A DNA stretch of 64,000 nucleotides from an uncultured Vampirovibrio sp. (GCA_910584405.1 CAJUAL010000001.1:333602-397601), one strand, 5' to 3'. Numbered from the stretch's first letter, positions 1 through 7,871 are shown. Notes: generated by a model from the sequence alone, not told the origin. Numbers and translations: made by a program.

Positions 1-174
1 ATTGAAGGTGACTTAAGACGTGAAATCGCAATGAACATCAAACGTCTTCAAGAAATCGGATCATTCAGAGGGATGCGTCACAAACGTAAACTTCCATGCC
101 GCGGACAAAGAACAAAAACAAACGCTAGAACTCAACGCGGTAAGAAAACAGGACCTGTTTCTAAGAAGAAGTAG
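1..174 (+). CDS. rpsM: 30S ribosomal protein S13, C-terminal part (start outside window)
   Basis: The open frame enters from the left edge and ends at TAG 172-174, giving 57 C-terminal residues. They contain the S13 tail: GSFRGMRHKRKLPCRGQRTK, then the basic NARTQRGKKTGP. S13 sits in the head of the small subunit and contacts P-site tRNA through this basic tail. The order rpsM-rpsK-rpsD-rpoA-rplQ is the conserved alpha-operon order, which supports the call. Confidence 0.95.
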   Translation: MEGDLRREIAMNIKRLQEIGSFRGMRHKRKLPCRGQRTKTNARTQRGKKTGPVSKKK

Positions 175-178
175 GCGC

Positions 179-305
179 AGCCGGTGTGTAGTGCCGGTGT
201 CGGTTCGCGAGAGCGAAACGAGCAGGGCACGAAACATTATGTGACCGCCGTTGTGACTGTAGCGGTAGCGAAAGGAACGAAGCAATCTTTGATTGCACAG
301 GCGGA
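179..305 (+). repeat. Dispersed structured repeat A, copy 1 (rpsM-rpsK gap)
   Basis: This is one of four copies in the window (others near 753-846, 3191-3313 and, reversed, 6158-6286). The conserved core is GAAACATTAT followed by (g/a)TGACCGCCGTTG. Two hairpins are visible: TTCGC 204-208 pairs with GCGAA 213-217 over a GAGA (GNRA) tetraloop, and GCAATC 282-287 pairs with GATTGC 291-296 over TTT. It begins with CCGGTGTG-type sequence and ends with GGCGG, which can pair with the internal CCGCC. It lies in a transcribed gap of the ribosomal operon, so it would be present in the mRNA. Confidence 0.8.
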
Positions 306-357
306 ATAACAGGTATAAAGAAATAAAAACAAACGTAACAATATAAAGGAAATAGAA

Positions 358-744
358 ATGGCAAGACCACAAAAAACTAAGAAAAAAGAAAAGAAAAACG
401 TATTGCAAGGGGTTGTACACATTCAGTCAACTTTCAACAATACTATAGTAACTTCTACAGATACTCAAGGTAATGCTATTGCTTGGGCAACAGCAGGTGC
501 TTCAGGTTTCAAAGGAGCTAGAAAAGGAACTCCGTTTGCAGCTCAATCAGCAGCTGAAATGGTAGCTAAAAAATCAATCGATCAAGGTATGAAAAAAGTT
601 GAAGTTCATATCAAAGGACCTGGTTCAGGTAGAGAAACTGCAATCAGAGCAATCCAAGCTGCAGGTTTAGAAATTACATTAATTAAAGATGTAACTCCTA
701 TCCCTCACAACGGATGCCGTCCACCTAAGAAAAGACGTGTATAG
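358..744 (+). CDS. rpsK: 30S ribosomal protein S11
   Basis: 128 residues, the usual S11 length. The body reads VVHIQSTFNNTIVTSTDTQGNAIAW and ends with the invariant TPIPHNGCRPPKKRRV. S11 lies on the platform of the small subunit near the mRNA exit and the Shine-Dalgarno helix. AAGGAA sits just upstream of the ATG. The gene follows rpsM after a 183-base gap filled by a dispersed repeat, unusually long for this operon. Confidence 0.97.
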   Translation: MARPQKTKKKEKKNVLQGVVHIQSTFNNTIVTSTDTQGNAIAWATAGASGFKGARKGTPFAAQSAAEMVAKKSIDQGMKKVEVHIKGPGSGRETAIRAIQAAGLEITLIKDVTPIPHNGCRPPKKRRV

Positions 745-752
745 TATACGTA

Positions 753-846
753 AGCCGGTGTTTAGTCCGGAGCGGATTTGTGAGGACGAAACATTATATA
801 ACCGTCGTTGTGACTGACGCGTCAGCAAAAGAAACCAGGCGGGAAA
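753..846 (+). repeat. Dispersed structured repeat A, copy 2 (shortened, rpsK-rpsD gap)
   Basis: It starts with AGCCGGTGT, carries the shared core GAAACATTAT then AACCGTCGTTGTGACTG, and ends at CAGGCGGG. Compared with the other copies it has lost the GAGA-loop hairpin and the GCAATC hairpin. Instead it has the perfect palindrome TGACGCGTCA near 817-826. It looks like a decayed or internally deleted copy. Confidence 0.7.
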
Positions 847-867
847 AGGCAGTTAATAAGTAGTATC

Positions 868-913
868 GCGGGGGCTTGCGAATTAGTCCAAACGCAAACC
901 ATAGATGCCCCGC
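868..913 (+). promoter_or_regulatory. Structured leader (stem-loop) upstream of rpsD
   Basis: GCGGGGGC at 868-875 can pair with GCCCCGC at 907-913 (one bulge), and TTGCG 876-880 with CGCAA 893-897 inside it. The hairpin ends just before the rpsD Shine-Dalgarno AAAGGAG. S4 is a known translational autoregulator in other bacteria, so a regulatory leader is possible. Whether this RNA binds S4 is inference. It could also be another repeat. Confidence 0.4.
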
Positions 914-939
914 ACAAGAAAAAGGAGAAAATTTAAAAA

Positions 940-1542
940 ATGGCAAGATATACAGGACCAAATAATAAATTATTTAGAAATAAAAAAGTAAAAGATTTGT
1001 CAAACAGAAAATTAACATCTTCTATGAGACAAACAGCTTCAGGTCAACACGGTGCAGTTAGAAAAAAACTTTCTGAATACGCACTTCACTTGGCTGAAAA
1101 ACAAAAAATCAGATTTACTTATTTAGTAAGCGAAAAACAATTCGTAAAATACTATAACGAAGCTGCTAGAAGAAAAGGCGTAACAGGTACAATCTTGTTA
1201 CAACTTCTTGAATCAAGATTAGACAACATCTTGTTCAGAGCAGGTTTCGGTATCACTCGTAAACAAACAAGACAAATTGTTAACCACGGTCACGTTCTTG
1301 TTAACGGTAAAAAAGTAGATATTCCGTCTTACTTAGTTAAAGCGGGTGATGTTGTTACAGTTAAATCAAAAAGCTCTAAATACTTAAATGATGTAATTGG
1401 AATGATCGATATGGCTTGTGCTCCGGCTTGGATGACAATCGATAAAGAAGCATTGAAGATTACATTTGACAGAATTCCTGAAAGAGAAGAATTAGATCCG
1501 GAAATCAAGGAACAACTTGTTATCGAATATTATTCTAAGTAG
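940..1542 (+). CDS. rpsD: 30S ribosomal protein S4
   Basis: 200 residues, normal for S4. The start MARYTGPNNKLFRNKKVKDL lacks the N-terminal zinc cysteines of some S4 types. The central S4 RNA-binding domain is clear (LESRLDNILFRAGFG, then TRKQTRQIVNHGHVLVNG), and the C-terminus ends in EQLVIEYYSK. S4 is a primary 16S rRNA-binding assembly protein and an operon autoregulator in many bacteria. It sits between rpsK and rpoA in canonical order, with AAAGGAG upstream of the ATG. Confidence 0.97.
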   Translation: MARYTGPNNKLFRNKKVKDLSNRKLTSSMRQTASGQHGAVRKKLSEYALHLAEKQKIRFTYLVSEKQFVKYYNEAARRKGVTGTILLQLLESRLDNILFRAGFGITRKQTRQIVNHGHVLVNGKKVDIPSYLVKAGDVVTVKSKSSKYLNDVIGMIDMACAPAWMTIDKEALKITFDRIPEREELDPEIKEQLVIEYYSK

Positions 1543-1612
1543 GAATTGTAAGTAGTAAGCATTAGCTTATATAACTAGCAATTAAGTAGATTTTAACTAG
1601 GAGAATAAAAGA

Positions 1613-2584
1613 ATGGAATTAAAAATTAAATGTGTTAATACGGCAACCAGCTCTGATGGTTCACAATACGGTAAGTTTGTAATTGAACCGTTAGAAAGAG
1701 GATTCGGTACTACTATCGGTAACTCTTTAAGACGCGTATTATTATCAAGTCTTGAAGGTACAGCAGTTACCAGTGCAAGAATCGAAGGTATTACTCACGA
1801 ATATACAGCGATTCCTGGTGTTTTGGAAGACGTTATTGATGTAATGTTAAACTTAAAAGGGTTAGTAGTAAAAACTGACTCTAAAGAATCTCAACACTTA
1901 AGAATCGATGTTGATAAACCGGGCCCTGTATTAGCAAGTGATATCCAATTACCGGCAGGTGTTAAAGTTGTTAACCCTGATTGGTTAATTTGTACAGTTG
2001 CTGATGGCGGTTCATTCCACGCTGATGTTATTGTTGACACAGGCAAAGGTTATGTTCCTAACGATGTTCCGAGAGATGCGAAAGAAGCTTCTATCGATGT
2101 ATTACCGATTGATGCAACATTTATGCCTATCAAACGCGTAAGCTACAACGTAGAAAGCGCTCGTGTCGGTGATGCTTTAGACTTTGATAAACTTACTCTT
2201 GAAATCTGGTCAAATGGTTCAATCGATGTTCAAAATGCTTTGAGCCAAGCATCTAATTTACTTATCGAACACTTTATGCAAATTGCATCTATTACAGGTC
2301 AGCCTGTAGCAGTTTCAGCTCCTCAAGTTGAAGAATCTGTAGATGAAGTTGAAGAAACTCCTTCTATGACAATTGAAGAATTGGAACTTTCAGTAAGAGC
2401 ATACAACTGTTTGAAAAGAGCAAGCATCAATTCAATGTCTGAATTGTTGAAAAAATCAGAACATGACTTATTAAATATTAAAAACTTCGGCAAAAAATCA
2501 TCAGACGAAGTTATTGAAAGACTTCACCACTTCGGCTTAGACTTGGCTCCAAGTCCTGTTGAAGAAGAAGATATGATTGGATAA
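1613..2584 (+). CDS. rpoA: DNA-directed RNA polymerase alpha subunit
   Basis: 323 residues, the usual size. The N-terminal assembly domain shows GFGTTIGNSLRRVLLSSLEG, the segment that dimerises and contacts beta and beta-prime. A linker at about 240-255 leads to a C-terminal domain with SVRAYNCLKRASINSMSELL and the second helix-hairpin-helix NFGKKSSDEVIERL, which binds UP-element DNA and activators. It has an AGGAG Shine-Dalgarno and is followed 33 bases later by rplQ. Confidence 0.98.
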   Translation: MELKIKCVNTATSSDGSQYGKFVIEPLERGFGTTIGNSLRRVLLSSLEGTAVTSARIEGITHEYTAIPGVLEDVIDVMLNLKGLVVKTDSKESQHLRIDVDKPGPVLASDIQLPAGVKVVNPDWLICTVADGGSFHADVIVDTGKGYVPNDVPRDAKEASIDVLPIDATFMPIKRVSYNVESARVGDALDFDKLTLEIWSNGSIDVQNALSQASNLLIEHFMQIASITGQPVAVSAPQVEESVDEVEETPSMTIEELELSVRAYNCLKRASINSMSELLKKSEHDLLNIKNFGKKSSDEVIERLHHFGLDLAPSPVEEEDMIG

Positions 2585-2617
2585 TACAAAATAATAAATT
2601 AAGTAAAGGATACAAAA

Positions 2618-3046
2618 ATGAGACACCAAACAAAAAAACATACGCTTGGTAAAGCACAAGACCAAAGAAAGGCTTTGTTGCGTTCTTTAGCCACTGAACT
2701 TTTTGTACACGGTGAAATCACAACAACTATGGCTAGAGCAAAAGCTTTAAAACCATACGCAGAAAAGATTATCACTCTTGCAAAAAAAGGTGACCTTCAC
2801 TCAATTCGTCAAGCTGCAAGATATATTTACAACAAAGAAACTGGTAAATATATGGACTTGACTTCAGGTGAAGTATTTGAAGCTCCACAAGCTGATAAAA
2901 AATTAGCATCACAAACAGTTTTAAGAAAATTGTTTGTAATTATCGGAAAACAATATTCTGATAGAAAAGGCGGATATACAAGAATTTACCACTTACCGCC
3001 AAGACGTGGTGACGCTTCTGAAATGGCATTAATTCAATTGGTGTAA
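2618..3046 (+). CDS. rplQ: 50S ribosomal protein L17
   Basis: 142 residues. It starts MRHQTKKHTLGKAQDQRKAL, and the helix SLATELFVHGEITTTMARAK is the L17 signature. It is somewhat longer than the 116-127 residues typical of many bacteria. The additional segment KYMDLTSGEVFEAPQADKK lies in the middle, as in other L17 proteins with an extended loop. L17 lies near the exit tunnel of the large subunit. AAGGA precedes the ATG, and truA starts 6 bases after the stop. Confidence 0.95.
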   Translation: MRHQTKKHTLGKAQDQRKALLRSLATELFVHGEITTTMARAKALKPYAEKIITLAKKGDLHSIRQAARYIYNKETGKYMDLTSGEVFEAPQADKKLASQTVLRKLFVIIGKQYSDRKGGYTRIYHLPPRRGDASEMALIQLV

Positions 3047-3052
3047 TTTTAG

Positions 3053-3946
3053 ATGCGATACGCTTTTAAAGTTCAGTATATAGGAAAGAATTATGCTGGA
3101 AGCCAAATTCAAATGAAAGACGGTCAACAGCTGGAGCTTCCGACAATACAAGGAGAACTTGAAAAAGCACTCAGTACTTTGATATGCAGTAGCCGGTGTG
3201 AAGCCGGAGTCGGTTCGCGAGAGCGAAGCGAGCAGGGCGAAACATTATATGACCGCCGTTGCGACAGAAACGAAAGTGGATGGAGCGAACAAATCTCTGA
3301 TTTGTCAGGCGGGAAAGCTACTAATAATAAAATCCGACCGATACGTGCAGTATTTTCCGGCAGAACTGATAAGGGTGTTAATTCACTCGGACAGGTTGTT
3401 CATTTCGATACTGAGAAAACAATTGTTGCTTCAAAGTTTCTCTATCAGATAAATGAAATTTTGCCTGATGATATATCAGTTACAGACTTAGAAGAAGTTG
3501 ATTCAAGATTTCATGCTCAAAAGTCAGCCAAAAGACGTTATTACAGGTTTGAATTTATAAACAGACGTTGTAAAAATGCATTTGATGGTGATTTAATGAG
3601 GGTGAAATATCCGACAGATGAAATTAGGATGCAAAAATCTTTAAATTATCTGCTCGGAGAACATGATTTTTCAAGTTTTAAAAGTTCCGGAACGCTAAAC
3701 CCAAGCACAATCTGTACAATATACGAAGCGAAAGTTTCGAAAGTCGGCGACAAAGTTATTATTGATATTGTAGGAAACAGGTTTTTATATAATATGGTGA
3801 GAACTATTGTCGGAACCCTTTTAGAAATAGAAGGGCATAATTTAGATTCTAAGCATATGTTAGATGTGTTAGAAGCTAAAGACCGTCGAAAGGCGGGAGC
3901 AACGGTTAGTCCGTACGGATTAACTTTAATGAAAGTAATGTATTAA
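3053..3946 (+). CDS. truA: tRNA pseudouridine synthase A with an in-frame repeat insertion
   Basis: TruA makes pseudouridine at positions 38-40 of the tRNA anticodon arm. The N-terminus MRYAFKVQYIGKNYAGSQIQ, the catalytic loop FSGRTDKGVNSLGQVVHF (catalytic Asp 106) and the C-terminal FLYNMVRTIVGTLLEIE are all intact. The protein is 297 residues. The family is usually near 245, and the catalytic Asp is near 60 in E. coli. The extra residues, about 46-91, are charged and unlike TruA. They are exactly the translation of dispersed repeat A (nt 3191-3313), which has no stop in this frame. The join falls between KALSTLI and IRPIRAVFSGRTD, a surface connection before the active-site loop. The enzyme is probably still functional. 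The gene is translationally close to rplQ. Confidence 0.92.
   Translation: MRYAFKVQYIGKNYAGSQIQMKDGQQLELPTIQGELEKALSTLICSSRCEAGVGSRERSEQGETLYDRRCDRNESGWSEQISDLSGGKATNNKIRPIRAVFSGRTDKGVNSLGQVVHFDTEKTIVASKFLYQINEILPDDISVTDLEEVDSRFHAQKSAKRRYYRFEFINRRCKNAFDGDLMRVKYPTDEIRMQKSLNYLLGEHDFSSFKSSGTLNPSTICTIYEAKVSKVGDKVIIDIVGNRFLYNMVRTIVGTLLEIEGHNLDSKHMLDVLEAKDRRKAGATVSPYGLTLMKVMY
3191..3313 (+). repeat. Dispersed structured repeat A, copy 3, inside truA
   Basis: It has the same layout as copy 1: AGCCGGTGTG start, TTCGC 3214-3218 / GCGAA 3223-3227 around a GAGA loop, core GAAACATTAT then ATGACCGCCGTTGCGAC, a second hairpin ACAAATC 3289-3295 / GATTTGT 3299-3305, and a CAGGCGGG end. The second stem differs in sequence from copy 1 (GCAATC/GATTGC) but still pairs, so the structure appears conserved. 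It is read through in the truA frame. Confidence 0.85.
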
Positions 3947-3968
3947 AAAAATATAATGGAGAAATGCA

Positions 3969-4406
3969 ATGAAAACATATTCAGCAAAACCTCTTGAAGT
4001 TGAAAGAAAATGGTATGTAATCGATGCTGAAGGCGAAATTTTAGGTCGCTTGGCAGTACGTGTTGCAAACATTTTAAGAGGAAAAAATAAACCTGAATAC
4101 ACTCCGCACGTTGACACAGGCGATTTTGTTATCGTAATCAACGCAGCGAAAGTAAAAGTTACAGGTAAAAAAGAAACTGATAAAATTTACTTACACCACA
4201 CAGGATATCCGGGTGGTTTGAAATCAGCAAGTTTCAAAGAATTAATGGAAAAAGACCCTAGAATCGTTATTGAACATGCTGTTCGCGGTATGTTACAACA
4301 TAACACTTTAGGTGCTGAACAATTCAACAAATTGAAAGTTTACGCAGGTGCAGAACATCCGCATGCTGCACAAAAACCAATAGTGTTAGAAAAGGAGGCT
4401 AAATAA
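3969..4406 (+). CDS. rplM: 50S ribosomal protein L13
   Basis: 145 residues, normal length. It has the L13 marks KWYVIDAEGEILGRLAVRVA, a nucleotide-independent RNA-binding core, YTPHVDTGDFVIVINAAKV, and the motif AVRGMLQHNTLG. L13 is an early assembly protein of the large subunit. TGGAGAAA lies ahead of the ATG. It pairs with rpsI, whose ATG follows 2 bases after the stop, the usual rplM-rpsI operon. Confidence 0.97.
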   Translation: MKTYSAKPLEVERKWYVIDAEGEILGRLAVRVANILRGKNKPEYTPHVDTGDFVIVINAAKVKVTGKKETDKIYLHHTGYPGGLKSASFKELMEKDPRIVIEHAVRGMLQHNTLGAEQFNKLKVYAGAEHPHAAQKPIVLEKEAK

Positions 4407-4408
4407 TT

Positions 4409-4804
4409 ATGGCAGATACTGAAATTAGAGCAACAGGCCGTAGAAAAACCTCTATCGCAGTTGTAAAATTGGTAAAAGGCAGCGGCAGAATTTTCGTTAA
4501 CGGTAAAAAACTTTCTGATTACATCGGAAACAGACCGGCAATTGAAATGTTAGTATATAGACCGCTTGTTTTAACTGAAACTCAAGAAAGATTTGACGTA
4601 AGAGTTAAAGCTGTAGGCGGTGGTGTTGTATCACAATGTGGTGCTATTAGACACGGTATTTCAAGAGCATTGGTTAAATCAAATGAAGAATTTAAAAATG
4701 TTTTAAAACTTGAAGGTTTATTAACTCGTGACCCACGTGTTAAAGAACGTAAAAAATACGGTAGAAAAAGAGCTCGTAAGAGATTCCAATTCTCTAAACG
4801 TTAA
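4409..4804 (+). CDS. rpsI: 30S ribosomal protein S9
   Basis: 131 residues. It has the start ATGRRKTSIAVVKLVKGSG, the central GNRPAIEMLVYRPL, and the basic tail RVKERKKYGRKRARKRFQFS ending KR, the S9 tail that reaches the P-site tRNA. AAGGAGG is embedded in the end of rplM. It is the last gene of the ribosomal cluster, followed by a strong terminator. Confidence 0.97.
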   Translation: MADTEIRATGRRKTSIAVVKLVKGSGRIFVNGKKLSDYIGNRPAIEMLVYRPLVLTETQERFDVRVKAVGGGVVSQCGAIRHGISRALVKSNEEFKNVLKLEGLLTRDPRVKERKKYGRKRARKRFQFSKR

Positions 4805-4823
4805 TCTTTTATCAGAATATACG

Positions 4824-4856
4824 AAAAAAAGACCGATATTATTATCGGTCTTTTTT
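4824..4856. terminator. Bidirectional intrinsic terminator after rpsI
   Basis: GACCGATA 4831-4838 pairs with TATCGGTC 4843-4850 around TTAT. An A-run lies to the left and a T-run to the right, so it can stop both rpsI and the convergent gene ending at 4861. Confidence 0.9.
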
Positions 4857-4860
4857 GTTA

Positions 4861-6057
4861 TTAAGCTTTAGATTTATGTTCTGTTTTAAGAAGTCCTCGC
4901 TCGTAGAGTCCGTCAAGGATTCTGAAATTTAATAGGTTTCTGTAATCATACATTGCCGGAGTAAATGAAGACAGGGTTCTATCGTGTGATTCTTTTAATT
5001 GTTTAGCAAGTTGTTTTGCTTTTGTTAAGTCTTTAATCAAGCCGGTTTTAATTCTGTCAGGCTGGTAAATTGTCCAGGTTTCGTGAGGATAGTATGTTGA
5101 ACGGCATTCGTTAGTATTTTGGTTAATCAGCATTTCTTTGAACATTTGGTAGTCCATATTGTAAAAGTCTTGTGTAATTTTATAATCCCAGAGCCCAACT
5201 TTTTCATATGGGGCCATTCTAGCAGGCATAATGACTTTAGGAGTATCAACGTATTCTCGTTTTAAGCGTTCTTCCATATAGTCCGTACAACCAATACCTA
5301 CAAAGTGTATTGAATTACAGAATTCTTCCAAAATCCCCAAATCTTCGGCATATTTAGACATTACATCTAAAAAAGAGGTAGCGCCTTTGCCTGTAAATAT
5401 ATAATCTGTAATAACTGTTTTCTTGCCTGTTTTTTTCATATGGTCAACAATTGTTTGTGGGTCGGCTTTGATCCTATCTAAATATTTTCTGTATGCGGCT
5501 TCTTCTTTTTGAGTAGGGGCATTTGTATCGACTCTGTAAAGTTCCCCTGTTGTAATGTTACGGTCGTACCAGTTTTTCGAAAACGCAACAAATTTATAAT
5601 CATCAATACCGTCTTTCATCCAAAGGGCTGCGTTTAAGAACCATTTTGGACTTCTGCCAAGACAGATTATCGGGTGGTCTTTGTATTTTGAATAAATTTT
5701 TGCTGTTTTTAAAAATTCATCCATTGTTCTTTCTGCTTTCAGCGGCATATATTGAAAGTTTTCATCAATCATTTCCTTTTTCTTTATGACACGGCTGTTA
5801 AAAAATGTTGCATATCTTTTTCTGAATCGCCGTTTTGTACTTTCACTCATTGCCATATATTCTTCATAATCAATATGAGGAACTGTTCTGTTCGGATCGA
5901 AAAATTCACCAAAGTGAATATTTGCGTTATATCTGAAATTAGCAGGAAGTTTGGCAAAGCTTTCAGTTCTTTGAGGTGCTGATGGGATTGCTTGTTTAAT
6001 TATAGGTTTTTGTTGATAGTTTGATAGTTGATAAGATTGAAGCTTTTGAATTTGCAT
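4861..6057 (-). CDS. Unknown protein with a phosphoribosyltransferase-like segment
   Basis: I do not recognise a named family. I start at 6057 (MQIQKLQSYQ, 398 residues) because AAAGGA precedes it. A longer reading from 6144 would run through a terminator hairpin. Residues 1-40 are low-complexity and proline/glutamine-rich. The core has ICLGRSPKWFLNAAL near 131-145, then KTVITDYIFTGKGATSF near 213-229. The latter resembles the acidic/TG loop by which PRTase-fold proteins bind the phosphate of PRPP, but the usual paired acids are not intact. No signal peptide or membrane segment. It is transcribed alone, convergent with rpsI. Confidence 0.55.
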   Translation of the reverse strand: MQIQKLQSYQLSNYQQKPIIKQAIPSAPQRTESFAKLPANFRYNANIHFGEFFDPNRTVPHIDYEEYMAMSESTKRRFRKRYATFFNSRVIKKKEMIDENFQYMPLKAERTMDEFLKTAKIYSKYKDHPIICLGRSPKWFLNAALWMKDGIDDYKFVAFSKNWYDRNITTGELYRVDTNAPTQKEEAAYRKYLDRIKADPQTIVDHMKKTGKKTVITDYIFTGKGATSFLDVMSKYAEDLGILEEFCNSIHFVGIGCTDYMEERLKREYVDTPKVIMPARMAPYEKVGLWDYKITQDFYNMDYQMFKEMLINQNTNECRSTYYPHETWTIYQPDRIKTGLIKDLTKAKQLAKQLKESHDRTLSSFTPAMYDYRNLLNFRILDGLYERGLLKTEHKSKA

Positions 6058-6097
6058 AAATTTATCCTTTATTTTTAATTTGTTTATATAATAAAAC

Positions 6098-6132
6098 CGC
6101 GCAAAACTTTTTTTGCTAAAAAGTTTTGCGCG
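6098..6132 (-). terminator. Terminator hairpin downstream of the M29 aminopeptidase
   Basis: CGCGCAAAACTTTTT and AAAAAGTTTTGCGCG form a perfect 15-base stem around TTGCT. On the minus strand it is followed by GGTTTTATT. It lies 3' of the aminopeptidase gene (ending 6287) and ahead of the next minus-strand gene. Confidence 0.65.
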
Positions 6133-6157
6133 ATAATGCTTCACATTGGCTTCGCTT

Positions 6158-6286
6158 TACCGCCTGTGCAATCTGTAGATTGCTTCGTTCCTTTCACTAG
6201 CGTTTCAGTCACAACGGCGGTCACATAATGTTCGCCTCTGCTTGTCACACTCTCGTGTGCCAACACCGGGCTCACACCGGCTTCGC
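6158..6286 (-). repeat. Dispersed structured repeat A, copy 4 (reverse orientation)
   Basis: Read on the minus strand it has AGCCGGTGTG, the core GAACATTATGTGACCGCCGT, GCAATC/GATTGC (6168-6173 with 6178-6183, loop TGTA) and a GGCGG end. The first hairpin is CACAC GAGA GTGTG (6246-6259). All five pairs differ from the TTCGC/GCGAA stem of copies 1 and 3, while pairing and the GAGA loop are kept. It lies directly after the stop of the aminopeptidase gene. Confidence 0.8.
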
Positions 6287-7393
6287 TTATATAATCATTT
6301 TACCGTTTTCGTAGATAAGTTTTCCGTCAGCGAATATTTTACCGCCGTTTTTCATGTTTTTGATTAAATCCCAGTGTAAGCCTGATACATTTTTACCGCC
6401 TGTTTCGGGGTATGATGCGCCGACAGCCATGTGAATAGCTCCGCCGATTTTTTCATCAAACAGAATATTACCTGTAATTTCTTGAATTTCGTCGTTTGTG
6501 CCGATTGCGATTTCACCTATTCCGTGAGAACCTTCATCCATATTAATCATAGCGTTTAGGAATTCTTCATCTTGTTCTGCTTCGGCTTTTACTACAAGAC
6601 CGTTTTCTATCCAAAGATGAACTCCGTGAGCACAGTTTCCGCGGTAGTTTTGAGGATAATCAAAATATATTTCTCCGTTTATACCGTCTTCTACAGGGGA
6701 GGTGAATACTTCACCGTCAGGGTAGTTGTTTAAGCCTGAACAGCTAATCCATTTTCTGCCCTCAACATTGAATTTTATATCTGTTTTTTCACCTGTTATG
6801 TGTAATTCTTTTACCCCGTTAAGATAATCAGCCCATTGTGTTTGTTTTTTATCAAGTTCTTTTAATTTAGCCACCGGATCTTCCAAATTTAAGTAGCAAG
6901 AGTTGAATAAAAATTCAGAGTATTCATCAAGCGACATTTTCGCTTCTTGCGCTAAAGCGTATGTCGGAACATCTGCGATAACCCATTTGGCAGTTCCTTC
7001 AGCTGAACGTTTCATAAGCTTTTCTGACAGTTTTTTTGTAGCTTTTCCACGGCGGGCAAGCTTTGTTAAATCAGCACGAGCCATATTTTTTGTGTTTAAA
7101 GGTGCGCCAAGTGAGATGAATTTGTCAACTTTGTCGTATTCCAATTCTGTTATAGGGTCTATGTAGTCAAGTTGTTCATCTGTTGCATTTTTAAGGAAGA
7201 TTTCACCTAAATCACCTAATGCTGTTCTTACTATCGGGTTTCCTCCGCGTTCTAAAACTCTTTTATAAATAGCTTTGACTAAGTCTTTAGCTTCAAAGCT
7301 TTCGGCTCTAATCATAACTAAATCACCTTTTTGCACATCGGTTGAGTAATCAACCAAAACTTGTGCGTATTTGTCCCAAATTGTTTTTTGCAT
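6287..7393 (-). CDS. M29-family metallo-aminopeptidase
   Basis: 368 residues, close to family length (about 370-410). The N-terminus MQKTIWDKYAQVLVDYSTDV followed by KGDLVMIRAE is typical of M29 (AmpS/PepS/thermophilic aminopeptidase T). The metal-binding region is visible as FTSPVEDGINGEI, GLVVKAEAEQDEEFLNAMI, NMDEGSHGIGEIAIGTN, DEKIGGAIHMAVGASYP and SGLHWDLI, which supply the expected Glu, His and Asp ligands. No signal peptide, so cytoplasmic peptide breakdown is expected. AGAAAGAGAG precedes the ATG. Confidence 0.9.
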   Translation of the reverse strand: MQKTIWDKYAQVLVDYSTDVQKGDLVMIRAESFEAKDLVKAIYKRVLERGGNPIVRTALGDLGEIFLKNATDEQLDYIDPITELEYDKVDKFISLGAPLNTKNMARADLTKLARRGKATKKLSEKLMKRSAEGTAKWVIADVPTYALAQEAKMSLDEYSEFLFNSCYLNLEDPVAKLKELDKKQTQWADYLNGVKELHITGEKTDIKFNVEGRKWISCSGLNNYPDGEVFTSPVEDGINGEIYFDYPQNYRGNCAHGVHLWIENGLVVKAEAEQDEEFLNAMINMDEGSHGIGEIAIGTNDEIQEITGNILFDEKIGGAIHMAVGASYPETGGKNVSGLHWDLIKNMKNGGKIFADGKLIYENGKMII

Positions 7394-7482
7394 AATTAAC
7401 TCTCTTTCTTTTTGAGAGTATTTTATAATATTAAACGGGAAATGTAAACCCTCACCTGCCCCTTTTAAGTTTGTGAGGAAGC

Positions 7483-7815
7483 TTATATATTTACGGTTTC
7501 TTTTATTGAAATTATTATCCGATAGAATAATTCTGTTTCTTCATTTGTGGCATTTTTTATAATTTCAAAAAGTTCATTTTTAAGGTCTTTAGTGGTTTTT
7601 AAATGTCCGAAATCGAATAATTCTTTAATTTCGACATTAAGAATATTGGCAATTTTTTCGATATTTTCTTCTTTTGGCAGTTGGCAGCCGTTTTCAAGCT
7701 TACAAAGGTTGGTTGTTTCCATGCCAATTTTTTCGGCAAGTTGTGATTGCGTAAGTTTGTTACGTTTTCTTAACTCTTTTATTCGTAGCCCTAATAATTT
7801 GCTCAAATTCGCCAT
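7483..7815 (-). CDS. HTH-XRE transcriptional regulator, divergent from a pilin gene
   Basis: 110 residues. The first 60 form a Cro/CI-type helix-turn-helix (LGLRIKELRKRNKLTQSQLA, then METTNLCKLENG). The rest is a short helical tail, perhaps for dimerisation. AAAGG precedes the ATG. It is head-to-head with the pilin-like gene starting at 8008, with the palindrome TGTAA-CAA-TTACA at 7872-7884 between them. This arrangement recurs four more times in the window. Control of the neighbour is inference. Confidence 0.88.
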   Translation of the reverse strand: MANLSKLLGLRIKELRKRNKLTQSQLAEKIGMETTNLCKLENGCQLPKEENIEKIANILNVEIKELFDFGHLKTTKDLKNELFEIIKNATNEETELFYRIIISIKETVNI

Positions 7816-7871
7816 ATATTTAACCTTTCTATTAAAATTAACTCATCTGTTTGGATTAAAAAATGGTACAA

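Noticed and set aside
61..420. 119-codon open frame on the minus strand across rpsM and rpsK
   Set aside because: It is antisense to ribosomal genes and repeat A, has low-complexity hydrophobic content and no ribosome site.
3198..3452. 84-codon frame inside truA
   Set aside because: It arises because repeat A is open in more than one frame. The TruA motifs lie in the other frame.
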